64,000 bases of DNA from Fulvia fulva. Its lineage: Eukaryota > Ascomycota > Dothideomycetes > Mycosphaerellales > Mycosphaerellaceae. The notes under the pieces were generated by a model that was not told the DNA's origin, did no database searches, and saw only the letters and a program-made list of their open reading frames with translations. Location of the stretch: NCBI RefSeq assembly GCF_020509005.1, contig NC_063017.1:186001-250000 (forward strand). Direction: 5' to 3'. This document shows positions 42,540 to 53,114 of this stretch, in pieces. Within the stretch, counting starts at the first letter, position 1. Every line of letters begins with the position of its first letter. The position numbers and the translations under genes were made by a program.

Positions 42540-43883
42540 GGTTGTCTATAATATCCTGTTGCTTTGAGATGCTAATGCCTTTTGGAAGAATGTGTGGTTG
42601 GCGTGAGTTGGCTCACCACGCGCGATATCCGCTGAAAGTATGGACGCTTGGCCTTCTACAGAGGCCGCTTGTAATGCGTAGAAGAGGACACGGCGGCGAG
42701 GCCAACTTGCGCGTCGCGCCCATCCCTCTGCCGCGTCCACGAAATTTACAGTACCTTACTGACCTTTGTACCAAAAGGCCGGGAAGTCTCGCAGCGAAAG
42801 GCGACAGCATCGTGAGGCGAATTTGCGCTTCAGTGATCAGCGACGATCACATGGCACTCAAGCGCAACCTCGCCCTAGAAACCTCACAAGCAGACCACAT
42901 GATCCTTCCAGCCCTCCCTCCTCAGAAGCCATCTCCAGCATCGCGTATAAACCCCTTCACTTGATCTCCACAAAGGTCCCTCCGCTTCGAAAGCTCCAGG
43001 CCTTCAGCAACTCCTCTCGACCCTCCAAATACCACCTCCAAAGTATAAAACCTCTACAACAAGCCAAGCCCTTCCACCACAAAAGCGCCAGAAACCCACT
43101 ACCTCTACACCCACCACACCACACTTCCAACCCTCCCCCTCCCTCATCCAGCCCCCTCACTGGAACCCCAGCGCTACACGGCACGACATCTTCACTTCCA
43201 GCGTCCTGTGATCCCATACTCCCTCCTTCCCATCACCAAAGCAGGCTAGCCTCTCCTTCCTCGCCGTCGCCACTCACAAGCGCATCCACATGATACTATC
43301 TATGTCTGCTACCAAGCCAGAACCTTCTCTGTCATGCCACACGTTAGCCTCAACTCATCCCAGTAGGCTCTTCATTATCTGCTTCGGTTCGCATTACGTG
43401 GACAACGGTACGTTGCGACATCTATCGTACTGCTGGGATGATACTGGAACTGTAAGCATGAAGGGACTCAGAGTTATGGACTGGAGCCCGGAGCGGCGCC
43501 TTGAATCACCTCGATATACCTCAAACACGATGTTCCGTGCTGCGAACACGATCGTGCTGCCGCCTATTTCCGGCCACCTTATTGTGAATCTGTTGCTCGG
43601 GGGACTCATTGAAATGGAATTTTGTTTCATACGGCGACAGGGCATGGTCGTCGGCTGAAGAAAACCCAAAAGAAGCATCGGGAGGAAGAGACAGGACTGG
43701 AGGAGTTTCTCAATGGCTTTGGTTACGGACCCCTTCGACTGCCCTTTCGCTATGTACTTCATAGACATCTCTTCGTTTCATGCTGGGCAAGGCGCCTGGC
43801 CTGCTATCGTATGATTCGTAGCTCATCATCTATCTGCACTTGATCAGCACCATGAACATCACAATCAGACTCGAACGAGGTAC
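42540..43883. other. Intergenic, no supported gene
   Basis: Overlapping frames occur on both strands (for example 43290-43658 plus and 43394-43768 minus), none with a domain or credible introns. The C/T-rich tract around 43000-43270 looks like a promoter or leader but has no clear gene behind it. Confidence 0.45.
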
Positions 43884-45212
43884 TCACGCCTTTGGTGGTG
43901 GGTTGTGGACGAACTCAATGCCCTTCTCGATGTTGCCCTTGAGACCCTCGTAACACTTCACGAGAAGAAGCTTCTCGTACTCGTTGGCCTCCTTGACGAC
44001 GTTGCGTGCCTTCTGGGCACCGCCCTTGCCGAGCTCGACTGGCACCGAGAAGTACTCGAGGCCGGTCTCCTTGACGATCTCGTCACCGCCCTCAACACCG
44101 GGTAGGTAGACGAATGTTGGCTCCACGATGCCGGACTCGCCCTTGAAGGCCTTGATGACCTGCTCAGCGAAGCGGAAACCAGCGTATGCCATTGAGAGAG
44201 TGGCTGAGCCAGCGCCCTCCTTGGCCTTGACAACCTCGTCACCACCGAACTGCACGCGGTTGGTAAGTGCGTCGAGCTTGTCCTCTGGGATGTTGACTGA
44301 TGGCTCAGCCTTGGAGAAGAGTGGAACGATAGTCTCGCCAGAGTGACCACCGATCACGGGAATCTTGGTCTTGGCCGGGTCCTTGGTGCCAGTGATGGAC
44401 TGCACGAAGGTCTCGGCGCGGACGACGTCGAGTGTGGTGACACCGAAAAGCTTCTTTGGGTTGAAGACGCCGGCCTTCTTGAGGACCTCAGCAGCGATGG
44501 GAACAGTCGAGTTGACTGGGTTGGAGATGACGAGGACGAAAGCCTCTGGGCAGTTCTCTGCAACGCCCTGGATGAGACCCTGCACGATACCAGCGTTGAT
44601 CTTGAACAGATCATCACGTGTCATGCCAGGCTTGCCTATGCATTGTCAGTGTCCGCCTTTATTCCATCCCATCCGTCCATCCGCGGGACTGCCCGAATGT
44701 GCATTGCACAACTTACGTGGAATACCAGCCGGAATCACCACAATATCAGCACCCTTGAACGCCTTCTTAATACCCTCGCCATTCTCTGGTAGGTAACCCT
44801 CGATCTTCGCAACGGAGGAAATGTGGGAGAGATCGGCGGTGACACCTGGGGTGTTGACGACATCGTAGAGGGCGAGCTCGTCGATGAGAGGGCTGGCCTT
44901 GAGGAGGAGCGAGAGTGGTTGGCCGATACCGCCGGAGGCACCTGCGACGACTGCGAGGGGTTGTTAGTGGATTGTGTGTGGGTGAGCGCCATGTTCAGTG
45001 AGTGTGGTGAAGGTGCCATTGCTGCTGAGGGAGATGGCGGAACAGGTCGATGTTTCCGCTGCCGCCGCCGCGAATGGAGTGAGGTGATGCAACACCACTG
45101 ACAAACAACACCGCCCCGTCTCCAACAGCCATGGTAATGGCAAAGTGGTGACTCGTCGAGTAGAAAGTCACCTCAACACAATAGTGGGGTAGCTCTTACC
45201 TGCTTTAACCAT
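43884..45212 (-). CDS. MDH: Malate dehydrogenase (cytosolic type)
   Basis: Three coding exons: a 13-nt first exon (45212-45200, ATG GTT AAA GCA G), 44950-44717 and 44635-43884, giving 332 residues. Splicing restores '[20 protein letters not shown]' with the NAD-binding G-x-x-G-x-x-G loop. '[18 protein letters not shown]' contains the substrate-binding Arg residues, '[17 protein letters not shown]' follows, and '[15 protein letters not shown]' has the catalytic His. The absence of a presequence suggests the cytosolic or peroxisomal enzyme of NAD-dependent malate/oxaloacetate exchange. The stop TGA overlaps a perfect donor (GC|GTGAGT); a 54-nt intron from 43887 to 43834 would splice to A-TAG and still end in Ala-stop. 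The first intron is 249 nt, long for this window. Confidence 0.93.
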
Positions 45213-45696
45213 GATTGCTTCTGTCTGTGGTGGTTGTCGGTAGTATTCGTTGATGTGAGGTGGTAGTTACAGAGAAGAAAAGGAGCTCGATGAAGTTTTT
45301 TGTCGAAAGTAGCTGCAACGTGTGAGGTGTTTCGAAATGAGTTGGTCGGTCAACAAGATCCAAATCTGCACGGCAAGCGCTTGGAAGCACAGTCCATTGC
45401 GGGGCACTCTGTTTTGGTGGGGGGGGGCAGGGAAAGTGCGTCTCGGAAGGTACACCCGTCCGATATTCTAGATCCATTTGCGAGCTCACCATCACTTGGG
45501 CCTCATTTGTGCCGTATTCAAGCAGACATCATGAGAGCATGCCGAGGCTGCGGGCCTGTGATAGAGAGTGAAGTGAATGAAGCGAGGCACGCACCCGGTA
45601 AGTTCTCTGGACCGCATCTCATGGTCCCGATCTGCTCCGAGCTGGCGCCAATGGCTCATACCGTCATTGCTCCAATATGTAAAGAATAGCTGAGCT
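45213..45696. other. Malate dehydrogenase promoter region, no gene seen
   Basis: Contains a run of nine G near 45419-45427. No domain-bearing frame is present. Confidence 0.5.
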
Positions 45697-45990
45697 CTAA
45701 ACAGCCAGTGCTGTCTTCCTGCGTTTACTAGCCATGTGCTCATCCCATTCATGACCCTCGCCGTTTGACATCTCCTTTACAGTAAGGTCAATCGCAGGCA
45801 TCTGCAATGCAGGATCCAAAACTCCAGTTCCCACCCCTCGCAGTCTTTCACTGCGCCTTGCAACACGTTTCGGCCCAGGAGACCTCACCGCTTTCGGCAG
45901 CTCATTGGGGCTTTCGCTAAAGCCTCCAAGTATTGAGCGAATGTGCGGTACTGTCTCAAGGGACCTATCGGCAACACGGTGAGCAGGGCC
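45697..45990 (-). other. Coding-like open frame downstream of HAPE without its own start
   Basis: About 95 codons are open, with a sensible composition ('ETVPHIRSILGGFSESPNEL', 'GPKRVARRSERLRGVGTGV') ending 'ASKRRKTALAV' and TAG. The first in-frame ATG lies late, after about 65 codons. It begins just past the HAPE stop, so it may be an alternative 3' exon of HAPE, part of another small gene, or a relic. I could not find a splice junction that joins it to HAPE in frame. Confidence 0.3.
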
Positions 45991-46008
45991 ATCGTGCAAT
46001 ACTGAATC

Positions 46009-47015
46009 CTATCCATTATTGCCATAGTCTTGCTCACCATCCGCGTCTTGATCATCGCCGCCACCCTGCGGGACTTGCTGGTATTGCTGTGGGTGGCCGG
46101 GCTGCTGCGGTGGTGGGTACATCTACGGCTGTCAGCTACTCAGCGACATTATAGACCGGGGACTGGTGTGTGACTTACGTTCTGCTGTGGCATGCCCTGC
46201 GGCATCTGGCCCATTGGATATTGCTGTGCTGCGTAGATGCTGGGGTCGAACATCTGCTGACCACCATATTGTGGCTGCTGCTGAGGTGGAGGATATGCGC
46301 CCATTTGCTGCTGATACTGCTGAGGCGGCATGTGCTGTTGATCCACGCCGCCAAAGTCAGGCTGCTGGCCCATCTGAGGTTGCGGCTGCATATTGCCGCC
46401 GTCTTGTCCACCAGGTTGATTGGGATCTGGCACAGTATATGTGCCGACGGGAGTGTACTCAGGACGTCGCTTATGCTGTGGTGTCGCGTCCTCTCGAGGA
46501 ACTATATCGATCAGGAAGTCGAACATGTCACTCTTTGCGAGTGCGGATGCAATGTCGCTACGTTGAAGTGTCCGACGCTTGTTCTCCTCAGCGTGAATCC
46601 AGGCGCGCATGGTGAGCTCCGTGATAAAGATGTCACAACCCTTCGCGAACAGGATGGGTGCTTCGGCGCTGATCATCTTGACCTCAGGATCCGCCTTCAT
46701 CACTTTCTTGATACGTGCAAGTGGGAGTTGATGCAGCTTGTAGTCGTGCTCATCTGTCTCAAGCTTGGTGACCTGATTCTGCCAATAAGTGTTGAGAATA
46801 TCGCGATAAGGCCCGCTCAGTCCCTGCGATACGTTCTGCCAGTGTCCGGTGAACGTCTCTGGTGGTGGTGCATGTCCATTCGCGGCGATTGCAGCACTAG
46901 CTCCATAATGCCCTCCGTGATTATGATCGTACACTGGTAGTCCGTTCTTGCCGTCGTATCGCTTGGGTGCTTGCTGCGCCTGCCCGGGCGGGAGTGCGCC
47001 GTACGGCGTCTGCAT
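46009..47015 (-). CDS. HAPE: CCAAT-binding factor subunit HapE/Hap5 (NF-YC)
   Basis: Two exons, 47015-46179 and 46122-46009, join in phase 0 across a 56-nt intron (GTAAGT...GCCGTAG) and give 316 residues. The conserved histone-fold core is present: 'LPLARIKKVMKADPEVKMIS', 'APILFAKGCDIFITELTMRA', 'ENKRRTLQRSDIASALAKSD' and 'FDFLIDIVPRED'. The upstream 'YWQNQVTKLETDEHDYKLHQ' segment is typical of fungal Hap5 and allows recruitment of HapX. A Gln/Pro-rich tail follows. HapE dimerises with HapC and binds HapB to form the CCAAT-binding complex, a nuclear regulator of iron, carbon and redox genes. The start is the first ATG before the Gln-rich head. Confidence 0.95.
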
Positions 47016-48279
47016 GGCGGGTCTTTCGATCGAAGGTGGAGGTAGCAGAATGGCAGACGCTCAGCGCCAGTGGTGTGCCAATGCGACTGTCGCAGACGAT
47101 GCGCCTCACGTCGCGATGCCGTCTCTCAGTGACGTTGCGTGCGCGCGCCGGTCTCGCAGTCGAGTCGAGGCGGTGACGGGTTGGTAGAGGTCGCGGTACA
47201 GCTAGCTTGTTGTTGCGTTGGCGCGTGAGAATATAGTCGATCGGATGCGATTCAATCTATTCGATGTCGCGTTAGCCAGGCTCGGTATGCTCAATCGCAG
47301 CGACAAATCGCATTGCCGGTCGCAACTCTGCCATGATGGCGCGAGTGCGTCTGAGATGTCGCGCCGCGCGAGTAGGTCGTTGTTTACCAACAACTTACAT
47401 ACATCGAATGACGTTGCGGTTCGCGCTGCGGTCCTTGTCTCGCGGTCGACCAGTAACAATTGTTGCCCAATGAGATGAGGAAAGAGGCGAAGCCAATGAG
47501 CGGCGAAGGGAGTTGGGAATGGGACTGGCCTTGGCAAGGGAAGCGCGGAAGCGGCTGCTCTTCAGCGGGGATTATTGTCGTCCCGAGGCGGTGGATATGA
47601 CAGGAGCTGCTCACGGGAAACTGGATATGCTGTGGCAGGTGGCATCAACGTGAAGGAGAAGGGAAGACGGTGCTATGGAGTGCTACAGCCAATACTCGTA
47701 CTAAACAGCACCAACATATGCACGTTGCATATCGAGCTGCATCCTGCTGCACCTACATGACGCTGTTCACCCAGCAGCCCACGCCCACGCATGCTCGTCT
47801 CTGCATACCTGTCAATAGGAACGAAAAACAGTGAACGCGATGTTGACGAGCTGGCATTGCCTGCATAGCAAGCCATCGTCGACTGTGGCATACCGTCAGC
47901 GTGCCTGTCGGGGAGGGCGGACGATGCAGCTTTAGCCGCTGTCGAATGAATGTGATGCGCTGGCAGGTATTCATGTACTTTCCTGCAACGGCATGCCGAC
48001 TGCGAACACCCTACCGAGCAGGAAAAAAAGCAATAGGCTACCAAGTCCGATTTCCCTTGCACTGCCTCACACGATAATAGAGAGCTACATGTGTGACGTG
48101 CCTGTCTGCAACACACGTGCTCACCAACCAACCACTTGCGCCCCCAATATGCAGCTCGCCAGGGCCACGATCCACCGCATCGTCTATCGGGTCTCAATAT
48201 GCTGTGCAACGGTGACGGAGAAGATGGAGCAGGGCAGCAAACAAACATTTCTGCTCTATTGCTATGTCTTGCACTGCGA
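47016..48279. other. Intergenic, HAPE promoter and GRS1 3' flank
   Basis: No gene is seen. The first 350 bases are rich in CG dinucleotides and short frames; nothing further is recognisable. Confidence 0.5.
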
Positions 48280-50487
48280 CTATTCCTTCTCTTCTTCCTT
48301 GCCTTCGTACGCAGGGAGACGTTGCTGTACGTCGCTCCATGACCACTTGCCCTTCACCACCTTGGCGATCGCCTCGACAATCTCGTCCAGGCTTGCGCGG
48401 ACCTGCTTCGTGCTATCGCGGTCACGCAGTGTGAATGTGCCAGCTGTCTTGCCCTCCAGTGATTCGTAATCGATGGTGATGCCGAATGGGATTCCCAGCT
48501 CATCGTTGCGCGAGTAACGCTTGCCGATGCTCACACCAGACTGGTCCACCTTGTAGGAAAGACCTTCCTCATCTAGCCTGTCTTCGAGCTGCTGGATCAG
48601 TGATGCGAATTTCTGGTCTTTCTGCAGTGGCACAACCAACACCTTCATTGGTGCTACTGTTGGCTTGAAGGACATGACTGATCGGGCCTCGTCTTTGCCC
48701 TCTCTGACCCAGAAAGCATGCTCGAGCAGGTGGTAAAGAATACGGCCAATGCCGAATGATGGCTCGATGACGTTGGGCACGAACTCGCGCATCGTCACTG
48801 TCCTCTTTTCCTTCTCGATCTTAACAAGTTCCTTGCCGAGCTGGATCTTACCAAGGTTGGGCACTTCTACCTCGACCTTGCCCTGCTCCTGCAAGCTGAT
48901 GCTCAACTTCTCCTTGATGTCTTGAGTCAGATCATCGAGCGCCGCTTGAACAGCACCGACGTTCTTCCTCAGCTTGGGCCCAGATTCCTTCTTGTCCAGC
49001 TGTGCAACATATTCTTCAATATGCTGTAGCTCCTTGAGCGGCTCGCGGATACGAAGAGGCACGCCTGTCGCCTTCTCGTGCACGCTCAGATCGTAAGCAC
49101 TTCTGTCGGCACAGCCAACACATTCCACCCAGCCGTAGGATCCCTGCAGTTCGCAATCCCAGCAGTCGGAGGCGTAGTGTGCCATTTCGTTAGCCATGTG
49201 CTGTCGGAATCGCAGCTTCTTCGTGTCGACACCAATGCGCTCCATGAACCGGTAGATACGGACAAGAAAGTAGCCGAGAGTCTCGTTGTCTACCAACTTC
49301 GTCTCGACTGCCTTGCCGATCGTCATGGTCTGAGGTGTAGTTGATGGTGAGATGCCCTTTGCCTCATTACCGGACTGGGTATCGCGATCGAGCAAGGGAA
49401 GCTCAACGTCCTTGACGGAGGCGAACTTTGGGTGCTTCTTGCCACCCTCTGCATCTACGAAATGTTCAACCTCTGCCATCAAGAATTCTCTAACCCGGAG
49501 AAGACCGTTTCTTGGTGAAAGCTCATTCCTGAAACTGTAGCCGATTGAAGCGGAGGCGAATGGTAGCTGGCCGTCGCTGTACTCGACAAGCTTTGGAAAG
49601 GACAGGAATTGACCTTGCGCGGTCTCTGGTCGTAGGTAGGCCTGCTCCTTGCCAGACATGCCCAGCTGCGTGGGAAACATGAGGTTGACCTCCACAGGAT
49701 CCGTGACCTCGTTGCCAGTGACTGGGTTGACCATCTTGTGCTCCTTGATCATCTGGCCCCATTGAGCAACTGTATCGTCAAGAGTAGCCAGAATGTCGTT
49801 GTACTGCTGGACGACTGCATCATCGAGCTTGACTGCCTCATTCTTGACCTTTGATGCCTTCTTCTTTTTCTTTGGGTCTTCGGGCGCATCGCTGACTTTC
49901 TCACCTCGTGCTTCCTTGTCTCCCTTCAACCGTGCCTCAAGAACGTCCTTGATCAGATGATCGGCACGCAGAATGTCACCGGTCTTGGTGTCCTTGCACA
50001 TGAAATCATTGAATCTCTCCACGTGACCAGACGCCTTGAACACCGGATACGGAGTCAACATAGAGCATTTGAGTTCCATCATCTTCTCTGAGCGGACGAA
50101 GTGGTCTCTCCAGATGTTTGTGAATTCGGCCTCAATGGCGGCCAGTGGTGGACCATAATCGAAAAGACCCTTGGTTCCGCCATATGGTTCGAAAGATTGC
50201 CAGTAGAACTGCTTCCGCTTGATGAGTGACTCGAATGCATCGCGGTTGAAGATCTGGCCAGCGCGAGTCTTGTAGTCGTCCGCCATGGTGGTGTTTCGTG
50301 AGTTGCGTGTCCTGATCGGGACTTGGAACTTTTGAGAAGATGCTGTTTGGGAGAAAGATCTGATCCACTCGGGACTTGACGTTTTTGCTCCACTTGTTGT
50401 GAAGGCAGATGTCGATGTCAAGAATGAGTTGCGAGCTAGTCTTATGTTTTGCAGGCTCGTGACTCTTATTGTGGTGGAGGAAAGCAT
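48280..50487 (-). CDS. GRS1: Glycyl-tRNA synthetase, mitochondrial and cytosolic forms from one gene
   Basis: A 735-residue single-exon frame. The first ATG (50487) opens a 67-residue presequence rich in Ser, Thr, Arg and Asn with almost no acids ('TSLQNIRLARNSFLTSTSAF'), fit for mitochondrial import. A second in-frame ATG at 50286, in a strong context (CACCATGGC), starts the 668-residue cytosolic enzyme 'MADDYKTRAGQIFNRDAFES'. Class II motifs are 'FDYGPPLAAIEAEF', 'AYLRPETAQGQFLSFPK', 'SFRNELSPRNGLLRVREFLM' (motif 2) and 'VIEPSFGIGRILYHLLEHAF' (motif 3), then the anticodon-binding domain. It charges tRNA-Gly with glycine. Leaky scanning past the weak first ATG (TTATATGCT) would produce both forms. 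The gene is divergent from RPF1. Confidence 0.95.
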   Translation of the reverse strand: MLSSTTIRVTSLQNIRLARNSFLTSTSAFTTSGAKTSSPEWIRSFSQTASSQKFQVPIRTRNSRNTTMADDYKTRAGQIFNRDAFESLIKRKQFYWQSFEPYGGTKGLFDYGPPLAAIEAEFTNIWRDHFVRSEKMMELKCSMLTPYPVFKASGHVERFNDFMCKDTKTGDILRADHLIKDVLEARLKGDKEARGEKVSDAPEDPKKKKKASKVKNEAVKLDDAVVQQYNDILATLDDTVAQWGQMIKEHKMVNPVTGNEVTDPVEVNLMFPTQLGMSGKEQAYLRPETAQGQFLSFPKLVEYSDGQLPFASASIGYSFRNELSPRNGLLRVREFLMAEVEHFVDAEGGKKHPKFASVKDVELPLLDRDTQSGNEAKGISPSTTPQTMTIGKAVETKLVDNETLGYFLVRIYRFMERIGVDTKKLRFRQHMANEMAHYASDCWDCELQGSYGWVECVGCADRSAYDLSVHEKATGVPLRIREPLKELQHIEEYVAQLDKKESGPKLRKNVGAVQAALDDLTQDIKEKLSISLQEQGKVEVEVPNLGKIQLGKELVKIEKEKRTVTMREFVPNVIEPSFGIGRILYHLLEHAFWVREGKDEARSVMSFKPTVAPMKVLVVPLQKDQKFASLIQQLEDRLDEEGLSYKVDQSGVSIGKRYSRNDELGIPFGITIDYESLEGKTAGTFTLRDRDSTKQVRASLDEIVEAIAKVVKGKWSWSDVQQRLPAYEGKEEEKE

Positions 50488-50782
50488 ATAACGACCGGGT
50501 TGTGTTCAATGGTGCTCAATTTTGCTGACGAATAACACCTTCAAGTTGAGTAGAGACTCCGCGGATGCTGACGAGCCGTGTATGATGGAAGATGTAGTTG
50601 TCAAGAGCGAAATATATGAGTCGCAGTGGCATTCGAAACAAGGCCGCTAAAATGTCAGTGCATCTCCACGCAGCAGGGAAAGGAAGGAGCTGCCGACGGC
50701 CGATCTCAGCCACAAGCGCCACACAAAAAAGGTAACGTCCGTTCGATCGATATGTAGCAGAGACGAATTTACACACAACACC

Positions 50783-52084
50783 ATGGCGTCGTCGAATCTC
50801 AACAAGATTGGCAACAAGATCAAGCGGCAGGAGCAACACTTGAAGGCGAAGAAGCTGAAAGAGAGCGCGAAGCGAGACGATCGGTTGCGAAGGAGAAGAC
50901 ATGAAGATAAGAACCCACATCTGAGAGCGCAGAGACAGGCGAAGAATGTGCCGCAGACGATAGACAGCAAGCGAACGTGGGATGAGGTCGATGATGCCGA
51001 CGAGGATGAGGCAAGACTGGACAGAGCGGTCAATGTCTTGAACCCAAAGCGGAGGAAAGTCGAGAAAGATGCGCCGGCAGACGAGGGCGACGGCTTGACG
51101 AGTGGGAAGCTGGAGGCACTGGAGAAAGCGCAGGAGAGGGCAGAGAAGGGCGAGGAGGAAGATGAGGATCGCGACAGTATGCTGGACTCCGACTCAGAGG
51201 GGGAGGACGAGGACGCAGACTCCGCATCAGACACCACCTCAAATCGCAAACGTTCCGCCCGCGCCCCCAGCGAAGCACCCTCAGCAGCCCCCTCCGCCGC
51301 CACAGCAGTAACAGCAGCAACAGACATGACAGTGCGCCCCGAAGCCCTCCGCGCCAAATTCCCCTCCCTCTTCAACGAAACCACCCACGACCCCAAAGTC
51401 CTACTCACAACCTCCATAAACTCCACCCTACACCACGAAGCCGAGCTCCTCACCACCCTCTTCCCCAACTGCACCTACATCAAACGCACCGCAAACTTCC
51501 ACGGCTACAAATACTCCATCCGCGAAATCGCCTCCTACGCCTCCGCCCCCTCACGGGGCTACACCCACGTCGTCGTCCTGAACGAAGACCTCAAGAAACC
51601 TAAAGGGCTAGACATAGTCCATCTCCCGCACGGCCCAATGTTCCACTTCAGCATCTCCAACTGGATCCCCGGCGCGCGTTTGCCCGGGCACGGGAACCCC
51701 ACAAACCACTACCCCGAACTAATCCTCAACGGCTTCAAAACGCCCCTCGGCCTCTTGGCCGCCCACCTCTTCAAATCCCTCTTTCCCCCTCGCCCCGAGA
51801 TCCAGGGGAGACAAGTCGTTACCCTGCACAACCAGCGCGATTACATTTTCGTGCGGCGGCATCGCTACGTGTTCCGCGACAAGAAGCAGACTGAAAAGGT
51901 CATCCATGGCACCGACGGGAAACCGATGAAGGGCGCGGAAGATATCAGGGCGGGACTGCAAGAGTTGGGGCCGAGGTTTACGTTGAAGTTGAGGCGGGTT
52001 GATAAGGGGATTCAAAGGGCTAGTGGGCAAGAGTGGGAGTGGAAGGCTGGGGATGAGAAGGTTCGGACGAGGTTTAGTTTGTAG
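50783..52084 (+). CDS. RPF1: Ribosome production factor 1 (Brix domain)
   Basis: A 433-residue single-exon protein. The N-terminus is highly basic ('NKIGNKIKRQEQHLKAKKLK'), followed by an acidic stretch and an Ala/Pro/Ser linker that includes a biased codon block. The Brix domain spans about residues 205-420: 'PKVLLTTSINSTLHHEAELL', 'LFPNCTYIKRTANFHGYKYS', 'THVVVLNEDLKKPKGLDIVH' and 'LPHGPMFHFSISNW'. Then comes the Rpf1 motif 'HYPELILNGFKTPLG', and the domain ends 'ELGPRFTLKLRRVDKG'. Rpf1 acts in nucleolar 60S assembly and processing of 27S pre-rRNA. Its ATG is about 295 bp from the GRS1 start on the other strand. Confidence 0.93.
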   Translation: MASSNLNKIGNKIKRQEQHLKAKKLKESAKRDDRLRRRRHEDKNPHLRAQRQAKNVPQTIDSKRTWDEVDDADEDEARLDRAVNVLNPKRRKVEKDAPADEGDGLTSGKLEALEKAQERAEKGEEEDEDRDSMLDSDSEGEDEDADSASDTTSNRKRSARAPSEAPSAAPSAATAVTAATDMTVRPEALRAKFPSLFNETTHDPKVLLTTSINSTLHHEAELLTTLFPNCTYIKRTANFHGYKYSIREIASYASAPSRGYTHVVVLNEDLKKPKGLDIVHLPHGPMFHFSISNWIPGARLPGHGNPTNHYPELILNGFKTPLGLLAAHLFKSLFPPRPEIQGRQVVTLHNQRDYIFVRRHRYVFRDKKQTEKVIHGTDGKPMKGAEDIRAGLQELGPRFTLKLRRVDKGIQRASGQEWEWKAGDEKVRTRFSL

Positions 52085-53114
52085 TTGTAGAGGAGGAAGT
52101 GAGAGAGATACCGATACCCCCGAAATTGTGGCTGAGGTGTCAGTAGGAATGAAGGAATTTCTGTGGCATAAACACATCTTTTCGATTTGATCCATTATTA
52201 ACTTATCTCTCGACCGTTTCCTCTTTGATCCCATCAGCGAACGAACGAACGCAGTACACCCAAAACGCAATGCAAACAGCAAGCAACAGCAGCCCTTGTG
52301 AAAATACAAGTTGATGAAGTGAAGAAGCGGAACGCGCAATGACAAGTGTAAAAGCAGTGGCATTCTCTCATCCATCCAGCCCTTGTTGATGTGACAAGAC
52401 AAGACAGTGATGTCCAAGAAATTCTGTCATAGTGCCCAAACAAGTCGCGTCCATCCCATTCTCGCCCCGTCAGACTCCCACACAGCGCCTTCAATGTCCA
52501 CAAGTCCCAGCATTGATAGCCAGAAACCAGAACAAGTACAAGCACATTGCGAGATCTTTCTTTCTACCCCTTCCTTCGCCCCCTTTACGCCGTAAAAATG
52601 CGCAACGCATAACAACATCAAAACAAGCAGCCGGTTTCAATCAAGTCAATTATTACCCAAACAACAATCCATTCCTCCTTTGCCAGTGATGGCGGTGGTA
52701 CACAGATCTTGTTGGTGTGGTAGTGTTGGTGTCGGTAATGCAAAAGGTCGCGCACACATCCATAAGAGCCATGATGCAACAAGGTCGCTTGTTTCTTTCT
52801 TTCGTGGGTGGTTGTCATTGGATAGTCGTCAGATAAGTGGGCAGCGAGCTCCAGGGTTGTCTTCTCTACTTCTTTTGATCATTTTGTCGTGTCGGTCATC
52901 CGATCGTCAGCGGGTCTTGTCGTCGTCGTCGGAAAGGCGAGAGACAGTAAGGATGCCTGTCGATCTCGCGTTTCACGTGTGTCGTCTTCTCTTTTTCGAT
53001 GCTAGTCATGCTTCGTTCATAAGTCATGCTTCCATGGGTTCGTGGTCGCTGGTTTATTCCGCACGTAGATTTACAGCTTGATCTGGCGTCCATTGATCTT
53101 CGAGTCATGCACCT
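52085..53114. other. Convergent 3' regions, no gene seen
   Basis: One kilobase between the stops of RPF1 and the RRM gene. It is AT-richer than coding sequence and has only short frames; probably 3' UTR on both sides. Confidence 0.55.

Noticed and set aside
43290..43768. Overlapping frames on both strands between the P450 and malate dehydrogenase genes
   Set aside because: Neither frame shows a domain or credible introns, and both occupy the same bases, so at most one could be real and I cannot choose.
43884..43886. Stop-codon read-through giving a peroxisomal form of malate dehydrogenase
   Set aside because: Reading past TGA gives a short hydrophobic tail ending KCR and no PTS1-type tripeptide; tested alternative acceptors also give none.
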